From Prevotella sp. P2-180 (GTDB taxonomy: Bacteria > Bacteroidota > Bacteroidia > Bacteroidales > Bacteroidaceae), in the NCBI RefSeq assembly GCF_002251435.1, contig NZ_NPJI01000047.1:1-43950 (forward strand): a DNA stretch of 43,950 nucleotides, given 5' to 3'. The translations under genes were made by a program, and so were the position numbers. Below the pieces are notes generated by a model that searched no databases, was not told the origin of the DNA, and worked only from the letters and a program-made list of their open reading frames with translations. Of this stretch, positions 9,915-19,449 are shown in pieces. Positions within the stretch are counted from its first letter, which is position 1. Every line of letters starts with the position of its first letter.

Positions 9915-10481
9915 ATGAGAAGTATCACAACATTTGACTTGCAGTATGCACACCGTTTCTATGGCTTCAAGGGTGAGGCGCAGTATCTTCATGGCCACAC
10001 TGGCGTGTTGACAATCGAAGTGGAAGATTCGGTAAACATGGGAGTAAACATGGTTTATCCGTGCAACGAGATACAGAAAGTGGCATGGAACGTGCTTAAG
10101 AACTTCGACCATTCGCTCATTCTTCGCGAAGACGACCCGCTACTGCCTGCCATTCTCGACGTGTATGAGAAACAAGGCATCAAAAACGGGCACCCTCAGA
10201 ACACCATGAAAGGCGAGGCTTTCAAGACCGAACTTGCCACAGCTTATCCCGACTGTCGTCTTGTGGTGACCAAGGAGACCATGACCGTGGAAGGCATGAT
10301 AAAGATTGTATACGACCTGCTGAAGGACAAGCTAAACATCGCCAAGATTACATTCACCAGCGGCGTGAATGCAGCCTCTGCCGAGTTCTCCGACCGTAAG
10401 GAGATCGACCGCTGCCCACTCTGCGGTATTGCCCTCGACGAAAACGGAGTCTGTCCGAAGTGTGGTTATAAGAAAAGATAG
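9915..10481 (+). CDS. 6-carboxytetrahydropterin synthase (QueD/PTPS) homologue with C-terminal zinc ribbon
   Basis: A 188-aa protein of the 6-pyruvoyl-tetrahydropterin synthase fold. Zinc ligands are His13 (YAHRF) and His26/His28 (LHGH). The DH pair is in NFDHSLIL and the Glu motif in TMTVEGM. In QueD a catalytic Cys lies four residues before HGH (C-G-R-L-H-G-H). Here that position is Ala22 (E-A-Q-Y-L-H-G-H), with a Glu just before it. The last 22 residues add a zinc ribbon (CPLCG..CPKCG). QueD makes the queuosine and 7-deazaguanine precursor, and PTPS relatives can serve folate synthesis; which applies here is unclear. It has its own promoter and terminator and no que neighbours. The start is set by the promoter at 9833. 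Confidence 0.75.
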   Translation: MRSITTFDLQYAHRFYGFKGEAQYLHGHTGVLTIEVEDSVNMGVNMVYPCNEIQKVAWNVLKNFDHSLILREDDPLLPAILDVYEKQGIKNGHPQNTMKGEAFKTELATAYPDCRLVVTKETMTVEGMIKIVYDLLKDKLNIAKITFTSGVNAASAEFSDRKEIDRCPLCGIALDENGVCPKCGYKKR

Positions 10482-10511
10482 ACTGGCATTAGTATAGCCG
10501 TTCTATAGCCG

Positions 10512-10554
10512 GTATCACGACTGTTCACGTCTTATGAATAGTCGTGATACTTTT
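10512..10554 (+). terminator. Rho-independent terminator of the QueD-like gene
   Basis: GTATCACGACT (10512-10522) pairs perfectly with AGTCGTGATAC (10540-10550) and is followed by TTTT. It lies 30 bp after the stop codon. Confidence 0.8.
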
Positions 10555-10584
10555 CTGTCTTATGATGACTTCCAGAGCAGTATA

Positions 10585-10899
10585 TCAATAATATTCTATA
10601 AGATGTTTGTCGCTTACGTTGTAGTCCTCGTGCCATCCATCGTCGTAGATATACTTTATATAATAGCCTCGGTAATCAGAGGGCACGTAGACTTTTTCAA
10701 CGAGATGCCAACGTGGCACTCCATAATCGTGAGACTGGCGGTAGAGTATCAGGCGATTGGAAATATAATCTACATCAAAGAAACCGCCGCCTATGGGCTG
10801 GTCGTCTGGTTGAACAAGTTCGCTGTGTAGATGCACCATTCCTATGCGAATATGCCCATCAATGGTAAGTACAAATTTCGGCAGTGCCTGAAATGACAT
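10585..10899 (-). CDS. Conserved-looking small protein, unknown function
   Basis: A 104-aa protein, soluble, rich in aromatic residues and His (FFDVDYISNRLILYRQSHDYG, DYRGYYIKYIYDDGWHEDY). It starts with a beta-rich stretch, FVLTIDGHIRIGMVHLHSEL. It is convergent with the QueD-like gene and lies after the ribosomal cluster terminator. The codon pattern and acidic-aromatic C-terminus look like real protein rather than a chance frame. I do not recognise a family. Confidence 0.5.
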   Translation of the reverse strand: MSFQALPKFVLTIDGHIRIGMVHLHSELVQPDDQPIGGGFFDVDYISNRLILYRQSHDYGVPRWHLVEKVYVPSDYRGYYIKYIYDDGWHEDYNVSDKHLIEYY

Positions 10900-10943
10900 A
10901 ATAATATGGTTGTCGTGAATTGAAAAAAGTTATGACATAAGAA

Positions 10944-10976
10944 AAAATCCCAAGGGGCAGAACCCCATGGGACTTT
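10944..10976 (-). terminator. Terminator of the ribosomal protein supercluster
   Basis: On the minus strand, TCCCATGGGG pairs with CCCCTTGGGA around a short loop and is followed by TTTTTT. It lies 24 bp after the stop of rplQ, the last gene of the cluster. Confidence 0.8.
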
Positions 10977-10999
10977 TCATAAAGTATATCTCTTGAGTA

Positions 11000-11482
11000 T
11001 TATTCAGCCTTTGGAGCCTCTTCAACCTCAGCAACTGGAGCCTCAGCAACTGGAGCCTCAGCCTTAGTAGACTTGCGAGAACGACGTGTAGCCTTCTTCT
11101 TGGCAGCGGTCTTAGCCATGTTCTCATCGAAGTCAACGAGCTCAATGAAGCAAATCTGTGCAGCATCGCCTTGACGGAAACCAAGTTTGATGATGCGGGT
11201 GTAGCCACCTGGGCGATCGCCAACCTTGGCAGCAACAGCACCGAAGAGTTCCTTCAGAGCTTCCTTGTTCTGGAGATAGCTGAAAACCACGCGACGAGAG
11301 TTTGTTGTATCTTCCTTGCTACGGGTAATCAGAGGTTCTACATATTTCTTCAAGGCCTTAGCCTTGGCTACGGTCGTAGTGATTCTTTTGTGCATGATCA
11401 ACGAGATAGCCAAGTTAGCGAGCATGGCATGACGATGGTCAGCAGTACGACCGAGATGGTTGAATTTCTTATTATGTCTCAT
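11000..11482 (-). CDS. rplQ: Ribosomal protein bL17
   Basis: 160 aa. Residues 1 to about 125 are canonical bL17 ([20 protein letters not shown], then [19 protein letters not shown]). bL17 lies at the rim of the polypeptide exit tunnel of the 50S subunit. The tail from about 126 is an extra basic then Ala/Pro/Glu-rich low-complexity segment ([16 protein letters not shown]), a common lineage-specific extension and probably disordered. It is the final gene of the alpha operon, 35 bp after rpoA. Confidence 0.97.
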   Translation of the reverse strand: MRHNKKFNHLGRTADHRHAMLANLAISLIMHKRITTTVAKAKALKKYVEPLITRSKEDTTNSRRVVFSYLQNKEALKELFGAVAAKVGDRPGGYTRIIKLGFRQGDAAQICFIELVDFDENMAKTAAKKKATRRSRKSTKAEAPVAEAPVAEVEEAPKAE

Positions 11483-11517
11483 TGTTGTTTATTCTGTTTT
11501 GAGAGGAAAAGGAGAGA

Positions 11518-12510
11518 TTACTCCTTTTCCAGTTTATACTTTGAAATGTCAGTTCCAAACGACAGATTCAGACTCTCGAGCAAATCATCAAGCTCAGTGA
11601 GCGATTTCTTACCGAAGTTACGGAACTTCAAGAGGTCAGTCTTATTGTACTGTACGAGGTCGCCCAGTGTCTCTACATCAGCTGCCTTTAGACAGTTGAG
11701 AGCACGAACAGAAAGATTCATGTCGATGAGACGAGTCTTGAGCAACTGACGCATGTGCAGTACTTCCTCATCAAACTCCTGGTTAGCGCTGTCATCAGAG
11801 TTCTCGAGAGTAATCTTCTCGTCACTGAAAAGCATGAAGTGATAGATGAGAATCTTTGCCGCCTCTTTAAGAGCGTCTTTCGGGTGAATGGAACCGTCCG
11901 TAGTTACTTCCACCACAAGCTTGTCGTAGTCGGTTTTCTGCTCGACACGATAAGGCTCTACGGCGAATTTAACGTTACGGATAGGAGTGTAAATAGAATC
12001 GATAGGAATTACGTTAACATCAGTGCAGAACTCGCGGTTCTCGTCAGCAGGCACATATCCACGGCCCTTGTTAATCGTAAGGTCTATCTGCATTGATGCT
12101 TTTGAGTCTAAATGACAAATCACCAAATCTGGGTTTAACACTTCAAATCCAGTCAGATACTTACCTATATCGCCAGCCTTGAACTCGGTAGAATTCTCGA
12201 CCGTGATACTGACTTTTTCGTTCTCGAATTCTTCTACTACTTGCTTGAACCGAACTTGCTTCAGGTTCAAGATAATGTTGGTCACGTCTTCCTTTACACC
12301 AGAAACTGAAGAGAACTCATGCTCGACACCCGTAATGCGTATGGTGTTGATGGCATAGCCCTCAAGTGATGAAAGAAGAATGCGGCGCAAGGCATTACCG
12401 ATGGTAACACCGAAGCCGGGCTCAAGCGGACGGAATTCGAACTTTCCGAATTTGTCGTTGGCCTCCAGCATTACGACTTTATCAGGTTTTTGAAATGCTA
12501 ATATCGCCAT
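11518..12510 (-). CDS. rpoA: RNA polymerase alpha subunit
   Basis: 330 aa, the usual length. The N-terminal dimerization and assembly domain (residues 1 to about 235) shows [20 protein letters not shown] and [10 protein letters not shown]. The C-terminal domain (about 255-330), with [20 protein letters not shown], contacts DNA UP elements and activators. It lies between rpsD (12-bp gap) and rplQ, the standard alpha-operon order, which ties polymerase synthesis to ribosome synthesis. Confidence 0.98.
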   Translation of the reverse strand: MAILAFQKPDKVVMLEANDKFGKFEFRPLEPGFGVTIGNALRRILLSSLEGYAINTIRITGVEHEFSSVSGVKEDVTNIILNLKQVRFKQVVEEFENEKVSITVENSTEFKAGDIGKYLTGFEVLNPDLVICHLDSKASMQIDLTINKGRGYVPADENREFCTDVNVIPIDSIYTPIRNVKFAVEPYRVEQKTDYDKLVVEVTTDGSIHPKDALKEAAKILIYHFMLFSDEKITLENSDDSANQEFDEEVLHMRQLLKTRLIDMNLSVRALNCLKAADVETLGDLVQYNKTDLLKFRNFGKKSLTELDDLLESLNLSFGTDISKYKLEKE

Positions 12511-12522
12511 TAATTTAATGAT

Positions 12523-13128
12523 TTATTTAGAGTACAACTCAACGATTAACTGCTCCTTAATGTTCTCAGGAATGTCGGCACGCTCCGGCTTGTGAAGGAA
12601 CTTGCCACTCTTTGTGTTCTCATCCCACTCCATCCAAGGATATTTGCTGTGGTTGAAGCCTGCCAATGCAGCCTCGATAACCTCGAGAGACTTAGACTTC
12701 TCGCGAACAGCGATCACCTGTCCTGGCTTTACAGCGTAAGAAGGGATGTTCACTACCTGACCATCAACAGTAATATGCTTGTGACCTACAAGCTGGCGGG
12801 CAGCTGCACGTGTTGGTGCGATTCCAAGACGGAATACCACGTTGTCGAGTCGGCACTCAAGATTCTGGAGGAGAACCTCACCGGTGATGCCATCAGCCTT
12901 AGCAGCCTTCTCGAACATATTACGGAACTGACGCTCAAGTACACCATATGTATATTTGGCTTTCTGCTTCTCTGCCAACATGACAGCGTACTCAGACATC
13001 TTTCTGCGACGGTTATTGCCATGCTGTCCAGGAGGGAAGTTTCTTCTGGACAAAACTTTGTCTGCGCCGAATATGGCTTCGCCAAAACGACGCGCAATCT
13101 TTGATTTCGGTCCTATATATCTTGCCAT
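12523..13128 (-). CDS. rpsD: Ribosomal protein uS4
   Basis: 201 aa. The N-terminus [20 protein letters not shown] lacks the Cys knuckle of zinc-type uS4, so this is the zinc-free form. The S4 RNA-binding domain is at about 93-155 ([33 protein letters not shown]). uS4 starts 30S assembly by binding the 5' domain of 16S rRNA. In E. coli it also represses its operon; I see no evidence for or against that here. Confidence 0.97.
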   Translation of the reverse strand: MARYIGPKSKIARRFGEAIFGADKVLSRRNFPPGQHGNNRRRKMSEYAVMLAEKQKAKYTYGVLERQFRNMFEKAAKADGITGEVLLQNLECRLDNVVFRLGIAPTRAAARQLVGHKHITVDGQVVNIPSYAVKPGQVIAVREKSKSLEVIEAALAGFNHSKYPWMEWDENTKSGKFLHKPERADIPENIKEQLIVELYSK

Positions 13129-13172
13129 AATATTTTTATCTGTTAATATAAGTGTTCAACAACATAATGTGA

Positions 13173-13562
13173 TTATACGCGACGTCTTTTTGGAGGACGG
13201 CATCCGTTGTGGGGCAGTGGTGTTACGTCAACAATCTCGATGACCTCAATACCAGAACTATGCACGGCACGGATAGCAGACTCACGTCCGTTACCTGGAC
13301 CCTTCACGTAAGCCTTTACCTTGCGAAGACCAAGGTCGAAAGCTACCTTTGCGCAATCCTCAGCAGCCATCTGTGCAGCATAAGGAGTGTTCTTCTTAGA
13401 GCCACGGAAGCCCATCTTACCGGCTGAAGACCAAGAGATGACCTGACCTTCTCCATTAGCCAAAGACACGATAATATTGTTGAAAGAGCTATGAACATGC
13501 AGCTGTCCGATAGCGTCTACCTTTACATTTCTTTTCTTTGAAGCGACTGTTTTCTTTGCCAT
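13173..13562 (-). CDS. rpsK: Ribosomal protein uS11
   Basis: 129 aa, full length. Diagnostic stretches are [33 protein letters not shown] and the conserved end [12 protein letters not shown]. uS11 sits on the 30S platform near the mRNA exit (E-site side). It lies between rpsM and rpsD in the alpha operon. Confidence 0.97.
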   Translation of the reverse strand: MAKKTVASKKRNVKVDAIGQLHVHSSFNNIIVSLANGEGQVISWSSAGKMGFRGSKKNTPYAAQMAAEDCAKVAFDLGLRKVKAYVKGPGNGRESAIRAVHSSGIEVIEIVDVTPLPHNGCRPPKRRRV

Positions 13563-13590
13563 AATAATCTGAAATTTAAATGTTCAATTC

Positions 13591-13617
13591 TTAATTCCTA
13601 ATTTTTAATTCCTAATT
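13591..13617. repeat. Direct repeat in the rpsM-rpsK spacer
   Basis: TTAATTCCTAATT occurs twice (13591-13603 and 13605-13617) in the 53-bp AT-rich spacer. Such AT-rich repeated spacers are common between Bacteroidetes genes; no function is evident. Confidence 0.35.
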
Positions 13618-13996
13618 ATTTAGTGGCCTTCTTCTTATTTGCAACAGTCTTCTTCTTTCCCTTGCGGGTACGAGCATTATTCTTGGTGCTCTGACCACGA
13701 ACAGGAAGACCGTGACGATGACGAACTCCACGATAGCAACCAATATCCATCAGTCGCTTGATATTCAACTGGATCTCTGAACGGAGATCACCTTCTACCT
13801 TGAATTCAGCGCCGATAATTTCACGGATTTTGGCAGCCTGGTCGTCACTCCACTCTGAAACCTTCAGGTCGCGGCTGACACCTGCCTTGTCCAATATCTT
13901 TGCTGAACTACTTCGACCTATACCATAGATGTAGGTCAATGCGATTTCGCCACGCTTATTCTGGGGCAAATCTACTCCAACAATTCTTATTGCCAT
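13616..13996 (-). CDS. rpsM: Ribosomal protein uS13
   Basis: 126 aa. It begins [20 protein letters not shown] and holds the signature [20 protein letters not shown]. The tail is Lys-rich ([16 protein letters not shown]). uS13 forms the head of the 30S subunit and bridges to the 50S and the P-site tRNA. It lies 32 bp after rpmJ. Confidence 0.97.
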   Translation of the reverse strand: MAIRIVGVDLPQNKRGEIALTYIYGIGRSSSAKILDKAGVSRDLKVSEWSDDQAAKIREIIGAEFKVEGDLRSEIQLNIKRLMDIGCYRGVRHRHGLPVRGQSTKNNARTRKGKKKTVANKKKATK

Positions 13997-14028
13997 TTTG
14001 TTTAATAAAAAAATTTGTGATTAATTAA

Positions 14029-14145
14029 TTAACCCTGACGCATCTTGTACTTAGGGTTCTTCTTGTTAATTACGAAAAGACGGCCCTTACGACGTACAAT
14101 CTTGCAGTCTGGGGTACGCTTTTTCAATGATGCTCTTGTCTTCAT
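14029..14145 (-). CDS. rpmJ: Ribosomal protein bL36, zinc-free form
   Basis: 38 aa: [20 protein letters not shown] and on to NPKYKMRQG. The classic zinc form has Cys11, Cys14, Cys27 and His32. Here only Cys14 remains, so zinc binding is lost, as expected for the C-minus form of this phylum. It binds 23S rRNA domains II, V and VI. It lies between infA and rpsM in the usual order. Confidence 0.95.
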   Translation of the reverse strand: MKTRASLKKRTPDCKIVRRKGRLFVINKKNPKYKMRQG

Positions 14146-14162
14146 ATTATGTTGTCTGTTGT

Positions 14163-14381
14163 TTATTTGTATCTAAATACAATTCTACCCTTGGTTAAAT
14201 CATACGGACTCATCTCTACCTTTACCTTGTCGCCAGGAAGAATCTTGATATAGTGCATGCGCATCTTTCCTGAGATGTGAGCAATGATTTGCACTGTGTT
14301 CTCTAACTCTACCCGGAACATTGCATTTGAGAGCGACTCGATGATTGTTCCGTCTTGTTCAATTGCGGATTGTTTTGCCAT
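14163..14381 (-). CDS. infA: Translation initiation factor IF-1
   Basis: 72 aa, a single S1-type OB-fold domain: [20 protein letters not shown] and [20 protein letters not shown]. It blocks the A site during initiation and helps IF-2 and IF-3. It sits between map (18-bp gap) and rpmJ, typical for the spc/alpha junction. Confidence 0.97.
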   Translation of the reverse strand: MAKQSAIEQDGTIIESLSNAMFRVELENTVQIIAHISGKMRMHYIKILPGDKVKVEMSPYDLTKGRIVFRYK

Positions 14382-14399
14382 AAATCAATTCTTGACGTC

Positions 14400-15182
14400 T
14401 TAACTTTCTATTTCTGAAAATGATGATAAAATTTCTGCCTTTCCACGACGTATCGCCACTGTATGCTCATAATGAGCTGACGGTTTACCGTCGATTGTCT
14501 TTATAGTCCATCGGTCGTTCATAAGCATCACCTTGCGGCTGCCCATAGTGACCATCGGCTCTATAGCTAAACACATGCCCGATTCAAGTAGTATACCGGA
14601 GCCATGCGAACCGTAATTCGGCACTTGGGGATCCTCGTGCATCTCTCGTCCAATGCCATGCCCCGTAAGAACCCTGACCACACCATATCCATTACCTTCA
14701 CAAAGGCTTTGAACGGCATGTCCGATATCTCCAAGATGATGGCCAGCCTGAGCAACATCTATTGCGTCATATAACGCTTGCTTTGTAACGTCAAGCAGCT
14801 TTTTCACTTCAAGTGAGATTTCACCTACGGGAAAAGTGTAACAGGAGTCGCCGTTGAAACCGTTGAGCAATGTAGCGCAATCAATCGAAATGATGTCACC
14901 ATCTCGAAGTATTGTCTTGGAATCAGGAATTCCGTGGACAACAACATCGTTAACCGATGTACATATACTTGCAGGAAACGGACCACCGAACTTATTTGGA
15001 AAACCCTTGAACGTGGGTATTGCACCATGATCGCGGATAAACTCGTCGGCAATGCGGTCGAGCTGTAAGGTAGATACTCCTGGTCTTATATGTTTAGCCA
15101 ATTCGCCAAGTGTCTTCCCGACAAGGGAATTCGCTTGGCGCATTAGTTCGATTTCGTCTTCTGTCTTCAGAAATATACTCAC
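14400..15182 (-). CDS. map: Type I methionine aminopeptidase
   Basis: 260 aa. The pita-bread fold metal ligands are visible: Asp in ISIDCATLLNGFNGD (two Asp), His in LTGHGIGREMHEDP, Glu in CLAIEPMVTMG and Glu in HYEHTVAI. It removes the initiator Met from nascent proteins. It lies directly after secY (14-bp gap) with no adk gene between them, the usual Bacteroidetes arrangement. Confidence 0.97.
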   Translation of the reverse strand: MSIFLKTEDEIELMRQANSLVGKTLGELAKHIRPGVSTLQLDRIADEFIRDHGAIPTFKGFPNKFGGPFPASICTSVNDVVVHGIPDSKTILRDGDIISIDCATLLNGFNGDSCYTFPVGEISLEVKKLLDVTKQALYDAIDVAQAGHHLGDIGHAVQSLCEGNGYGVVRVLTGHGIGREMHEDPQVPNYGSHGSGILLESGMCLAIEPMVTMGSRKVMLMNDRWTIKTIDGKPSAHYEHTVAIRRGKAEILSSFSEIES

Positions 15183-15196
15183 CTGTTCACCTTATA

Positions 15197-16540
15197 TTAA
15201 TAAGCTGAAACACCTGTGCGGCTATGAACCTTTCCAGAATTCAGCAAGCCATCATAGTGACGCATCATGAGATGACTCTCTATCTGCTGAAGAGTGTCAA
15301 GAACGACACCAATGAGAATCAGCAAAGAGGTACCTCCGAAGAACTGAGAGAATGCATCCTGCACATTCAGCAGTCCGGCAAGTGCGGGCATAATAGCAAT
15401 GAAAGCTATAAACAAAGAACCGGGCAGTGTGAGTCTAGACATGACATCGTCGATATAATCGGCAGTGTCCTTTCCAGGCTTGACACCAGGTATGAAGCCA
15501 TTGTTGCGCTTCATGTCCTCAGCCATTTGTGTAGGATTCAGTGTTATTGCTGTGTAGAAATATGTAAATGCAATAATGAGTGCAGCAAACACAATATTGT
15601 AGAGAAGACTGTTTCTGTCGAGCATAGAACGCAAGAACCAACTAGAATTCTCAGATGCTGAATACTGAACGATGACGAGCGGGATGAACATCAGAGCCTG
15701 AGCAAAGATGATAGGCATCACGTTAGCAGCGAAGAGTTTCAGCGGTATGTACTGGCGTGCACCACCATACTGCTTGTTACCTACAAGACGCTTTGCATAC
15801 TGAACAGGGATACGACGTACACCCTGTACCAAAACAATAGATGCGCAAACAACTGCATAGAGTATGATAATCTCGACGAGGAACATCACAAGTCCACCAC
15901 CAGTGATGGCAGTGAAACGTGAACCGATTTCCTGTATGAACGCCTGCGGTAAGCGAGCGATAATACCAATCATGATGATTATCGAGATACCATTACCTAT
16001 ACCTTTATCTGTAATGCGCTCACCCAACCAAAGGATGAACATACTTCCAGCTGCAAGTATGACGGTACCGGTGATGATGAACACCGGCCAAGCGATTCCC
16101 GATGCCAATGCACCGGCAGCCTGCATTTTAAGATTGATGAGGTAACTCGGGGCCTGAAACAGGAGAATACCCACTGTCAGCCACCGAGTGTACATACTAA
16201 TCTTCTTACGACCGCTCTCACCCTCACGCTGCATCTTTTGGAAATAAGGTACAGCTACAGCGAGAAGCTGCATAACGATAGAAGCAGAGATGTAAGGCAT
16301 GATTCCCAATGCGAAAATAGATGCATTGGAAAATGCTCCACCAGAGAACATATCCAGAAGTGACATCAAGCCGCCCTGGGTCTGCGACTGAAGTTTATCC
16401 AACATGGCAGGGTTGATGCCAGGAAGCACAACAAAGGAGCCAAAACGATAAATCGCCGTAAACAGGATAACCACAAGGATGCGCTGGCGCAGGTCCTCGA
16501 TTTTCCAGATGTTCTGTAGTGTCTCTATTAACTTCTTCAT
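15197..16540 (-). CDS. secY: Preprotein translocase channel subunit SecY
   Basis: 447 aa with about ten membrane segments. Signatures are AIYRFGSFVVLPGINPAML, MPYISASIVMQLL, IGNGISIIIMIGIIARLP and the cytoplasmic loop NNGFIPGVKPGKDTADYID. It forms the inner-membrane channel for secreted proteins such as the two hemicellulases in this window. It begins 4 bp after rplO, the standard spc order. Confidence 0.97.
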   Translation of the reverse strand: MKKLIETLQNIWKIEDLRQRILVVILFTAIYRFGSFVVLPGINPAMLDKLQSQTQGGLMSLLDMFSGGAFSNASIFALGIMPYISASIVMQLLAVAVPYFQKMQREGESGRKKISMYTRWLTVGILLFQAPSYLINLKMQAAGALASGIAWPVFIITGTVILAAGSMFILWLGERITDKGIGNGISIIIMIGIIARLPQAFIQEIGSRFTAITGGGLVMFLVEIIILYAVVCASIVLVQGVRRIPVQYAKRLVGNKQYGGARQYIPLKLFAANVMPIIFAQALMFIPLVIVQYSASENSSWFLRSMLDRNSLLYNIVFAALIIAFTYFYTAITLNPTQMAEDMKRNNGFIPGVKPGKDTADYIDDVMSRLTLPGSLFIAFIAIMPALAGLLNVQDAFSQFFGGTSLLILIGVVLDTLQQIESHLMMRHYDGLLNSGKVHSRTGVSAY

Positions 16541-16544
16541 TATC

Positions 16545-16991
16545 TTAGATTATAGTTGCGTTACCACCTACTGCTTTTATAGCTTCTTCAGCAGACTTAG
16601 AGAAAGCATTAGCCTCTACATCAACCTTTGCCTTCAACTCGCCGTTACCAAGAATCTTTACAAGTTCCTTACCGTTGGTCAAGCCAGCAGCCACGAGTTC
16701 AGCTATGCCGATCTTCGCAAGGTTCTTTTCCTCAGCCAACTTCTGCAATGTAGAGAGGTTGACAGCGAAATACTCCTTGTGGTTGATATTCTTGAAACCA
16801 GACTTAGGAACACGGCGCTGAAGTGGCATCTGTCCACCTTCGAAACCAATCTTCTTCTTATAACCAGACCTAGCCTTTGCACCCTTGTGACCACGAGTAG
16901 AAGTGCCTCCGAGACCTGAACCCGGACCGCGACCGATTCTACGCTGTGAATGAGTAGAGCCTTCAGCTGGCTTTAAATTATGTAGTTTCAT
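16545..16991 (-). CDS. rplO: Ribosomal protein uL15
   Basis: 148 aa. Gly-rich basic N-terminus (RRIGRGPGSGLGGTSTRG) and the conserved FEGGQMPLQRRVPKSGF. It is a late-assembly 50S protein that reaches deep into 23S rRNA. It lies between rpmD and secY. Confidence 0.97.
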   Translation of the reverse strand: MKLHNLKPAEGSTHSQRRIGRGPGSGLGGTSTRGHKGAKARSGYKKKIGFEGGQMPLQRRVPKSGFKNINHKEYFAVNLSTLQKLAEEKNLAKIGIAELVAAGLTNGKELVKILGNGELKAKVDVEANAFSKSAEEAIKAVGGNATII

Positions 16992-17017
16992 AATCGTATC
17001 TGTTTTTATTTACTTTA

Positions 17018-17194
17018 TTAGTCAATAACGGTCACTAAGTGGTGAACCTTGCCAATCATACCACGGATTGCAGGAGTATCTTCCTTCTCAACAACCTGTG
17101 AGATTTTGTGCAGTCCAAGTGCCAAAAGAGTACGCTTCTGGTCAATAGGTGCGCCAATCTTACTTTTTATCTGTTTGATTTTTATTGTTGCCAT
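17018..17194 (-). CDS. rpmD: Ribosomal protein uL30
   Basis: 58 aa, the normal bacterial size: MATIKIKQIKSKIGAP, LLALGLHKISQ and TPAIRGMIGKVHHLV. An open frame continues 25 codons upstream, but that part overlaps the end of rpsE, and the family length supports the start at 17194. It is a 50S surface protein. Confidence 0.96.
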   Translation of the reverse strand: MATIKIKQIKSKIGAPIDQKRTLLALGLHKISQVVEKEDTPAIRGMIGKVHHLVTVID

Positions 17195-17207
17195 ATTGAA
17201 TATCTCC

Positions 17208-17720
17208 TTATCCTCTAAATACTTTTTCCATACTGATACCACGAGTAGCTGCGATGGTGTAAGCATCACGAAGCTCAGAAAGTCCCTCGATAGTAGCCTT
17301 CACCAAGTTGTGAGGGTTAGAAGAGCCCTTTGACTTTGCGAGAATGTCCTTAACACCAACACTCTCGAGCACGGCACGCATAGCGCCACCGGCTACGAGT
17401 CCAGTACCGGCAGCGGCCGGTCTCATATAAACGTGAGCACCACCGAAACGAGCCTCTACGTCGTGTGGAATAGTTCCCTTGAGAATAGGAACCTTAACAA
17501 GATTCTTCTTGGCTGCCTCAACACCCTTAGCAATGGCAGCTGTAACTTCACCAGCCTTGCCAAGTCCCCATCCGATAATGCCATTGCCGTCACCAACAAC
17601 GACGATAGCAGCGAATGTGAAAGTGCGACCACCCTTTGTTACCTTTGTAACACGGTTAATAGCAACCAACCTGTCTTTTAATTCAACGTCACTATTTATT
17701 TTAACTCTGTTCATTGCCAT
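17208..17720 (-). CDS. rpsE: Ribosomal protein uS5
   Basis: 170 aa. The double-stranded RNA-binding-like N-domain shows [20 protein letters not shown] and [10 protein letters not shown]; the C-domain has [20 protein letters not shown]. uS5 forms part of the mRNA entry helicase with uS3 and uS4. It lies between rplR (6-bp gap) and rpmD. Confidence 0.97.
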   Translation of the reverse strand: MAMNRVKINSDVELKDRLVAINRVTKVTKGGRTFTFAAIVVVGDGNGIIGWGLGKAGEVTAAIAKGVEAAKKNLVKVPILKGTIPHDVEARFGGAHVYMRPAAAGTGLVAGGAMRAVLESVGVKDILAKSKGSSNPHNLVKATIEGLSELRDAYTIAATRGISMEKVFRG

Positions 17721-17726
17721 AATCGT

Positions 17727-18071
17727 TTAAAATTTCAGTCCGCCTTTGCGAGCAGCATCGGCAAGAGATTTTACTCTACCATGATAAAGATAACCATTGC
17801 GGTCGAATACAACAGATGTGATGCCAGCCTCGATTGCCTTCTGTGCAACGAGCTCACCTACCTTTTCAGCCTGCTGAATCTTAGGCATAGCCTCAAGTCC
17901 GAGAGAAGAGGCAGAAGCAAGTGTTTTGCCCTCAAGGTCGTTGATGACCTGTGCATAAATCTGCTTATTGCTGCGGAAAACGCTCATACGTGGACGCTCT
18001 GCAGTACCGAACACATTCTTGCGAATTCTATATTTGATTTTAATTCGTCTTTCTACTTTCTTTGTTGTCAT
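17727..18071 (-). CDS. rplR: Ribosomal protein uL18
   Basis: 114 aa. [20 protein letters not shown] and the end [20 protein letters not shown] match uL18. It binds 5S rRNA together with uL5 in the central protuberance. It lies 18 bp after rplF. Confidence 0.97.
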   Translation of the reverse strand: MTTKKVERRIKIKYRIRKNVFGTAERPRMSVFRSNKQIYAQVINDLEGKTLASASSLGLEAMPKIQQAEKVGELVAQKAIEAGITSVVFDRNGYLYHGRVKSLADAARKGGLKF

Positions 18072-18089
18072 AATCTTGAAATGTTAAAG

Positions 18090-18656
18090 TTACTTAGCTG
18101 AAGCTGACTTACCAGACTTTCTGCGAATAACCTCGCCCTTGAACAGAACGCCCTTACCCTTGTAAGGTTCAGGTTTACGGAAAGAACGAATCTTAGCACA
18201 AACAAGTCCAAGCAATGCCTTGTCACAAGACTCGAGTATAATCTGAGGATTCTGGTTACGCTCAGACTTAGTCTCAACCTTGATGACGTTAGGCAACTGA
18301 ATAAAGATAGGGTGAGTATAACCAAGAGTAAACTCGATGATGTTTCCCTGGTTAGAAACACGATAACCGACTCCGACGAGCTCAAGTTCCTTTTTGTAAC
18401 CAACGCTAACACCTACAACCATATTGTTTACCAGTGAACGATAAAGTCCATGGAAAGCCTGCTTCTGCTTGTAGTTTACGGGGCTGTTCTCATCAATCTC
18501 CATCACTACCTCGCCATCGGCGATGTTAACCTTGATAGAAGGGTCGACGTACTGTGAGAGTTCTCCCTTAGGACCCTTAACGGTCACTACGTTGTTGCTC
18601 ATAGCAACAGACACACCAGCTGGTATGCTAATAGGTAATTTTCCAATTCTAGACAT
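18090..18656 (-). CDS. rplF: Ribosomal protein uL6
   Basis: 188 aa from MSRIGKLPISIPAGV; this Met is the family start, so a ten-residue upstream extension into the rpsH spacer was rejected. There are two similar RNA-binding domains, with the conserved PEPYKGKGVLFKGEVIRRK near the end. It lies near the factor-binding centre of the 50S subunit. Confidence 0.97.
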   Translation of the reverse strand: MSRIGKLPISIPAGVSVAMSNNVVTVKGPKGELSQYVDPSIKVNIADGEVVMEIDENSPVNYKQKQAFHGLYRSLVNNMVVGVSVGYKKELELVGVGYRVSNQGNIIEFTLGYTHPIFIQLPNVIKVETKSERNQNPQIILESCDKALLGLVCAKIRSFRKPEPYKGKGVLFKGEVIRRKSGKSASAK

Positions 18657-18670
18657 AGTAAAACCTCCTA

Positions 18671-19066
18671 TTAATAAACGTAGCAAAGAACCTCGCCGCC
18701 GATCTTAAGGTCAGCAGCCTCTTTGTTTGTCATTACACCTTTGGATGTAGACAAGATAGCGATGCCCAATCCGTTAATAACTCTCGGCATGTCCTTGTAA
18801 CCAGTGTACTTACGAAGACCTGGTGTAGACACTCTCTTAAGGCACTTGATAGCGTTAGCCTTTGTTGTTGGGTCGTACTTCAGAGCGACCTTGATACTAC
18901 CCTGAGGACCATCCTCTACGAACTTGTAGTTCAGGATGTATCCCTTCTCGAAGAGGATCTTTGTAATCTCTTTCTTCAAGTTTGAAGCTGGAACTTCGAC
19001 TACACGGTGATTAGCCATGATAGCGTTTCTCAACCTCGTCAGATAATCTGCTATTGGATCTGTCAT
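18671..19066 (-). CDS. rpsH: Ribosomal protein uS8
   Basis: 131 aa. DPIADYLTRLRNAIMANH at the start and LGIAILSTSKGVMTNKEA near the end are diagnostic. It binds the central domain of 16S rRNA. In E. coli uS8 represses the spc operon; no obvious mimic was found here by eye. Confidence 0.97.
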   Translation of the reverse strand: MTDPIADYLTRLRNAIMANHRVVEVPASNLKKEITKILFEKGYILNYKFVEDGPQGSIKVALKYDPTTKANAIKCLKRVSTPGLRKYTGYKDMPRVINGLGIAILSTSKGVMTNKEAADLKIGGEVLCYVY

Positions 19067-19141
19067 TATAAATAATTGTTTAATTAATCGGGCCTACCCC
19101 GACAATATTAAATAAATAAAGTGAAATTCACTGATGTGTTG

Positions 19142-19444
19142 TTACCAGCTAGCCTTCTTTACACCAGGAATGAGACCAGCCGAAGCCATCTCACGGAACT
19201 GGATACGAGAAAGGCCGAACTGACGCATGTATCCCTTTGGACGTCCGGTAATCTTGCAACGATTGTGGAGTCGAATAGGATTGGCATTGCGTGGTATGCT
19301 CTGCAACTTACGTGCAGCCTCGTAAGCCTCTGCAGGATCCTCAGCAGTAGCTATGATCTTCTTCAGTGCGGCACGCTTCTCAGCATAGCGGGCAACAAGT
19401 TTGGCGCGCTTAACCTCGCGGGCCTTCATTGATTCTTTTGCCAT
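19142..19444 (-). CDS. rpsN: Ribosomal protein uS14, zinc-free long form
   Basis: 100 aa, compared with about 61 aa for the zinc form. The CxxC pairs are absent; only one Cys remains, in [20 protein letters not shown]. It is a late-binding protein of the 30S head. It lies 5 bp after rplE. Confidence 0.96.
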   Translation of the reverse strand: MAKESMKAREVKRAKLVARYAEKRAALKKIIATAEDPAEAYEAARKLQSIPRNANPIRLHNRCKITGRPKGYMRQFGLSRIQFREMASAGLIPGVKKASW

Positions 19445-19449
19445 ATCTC

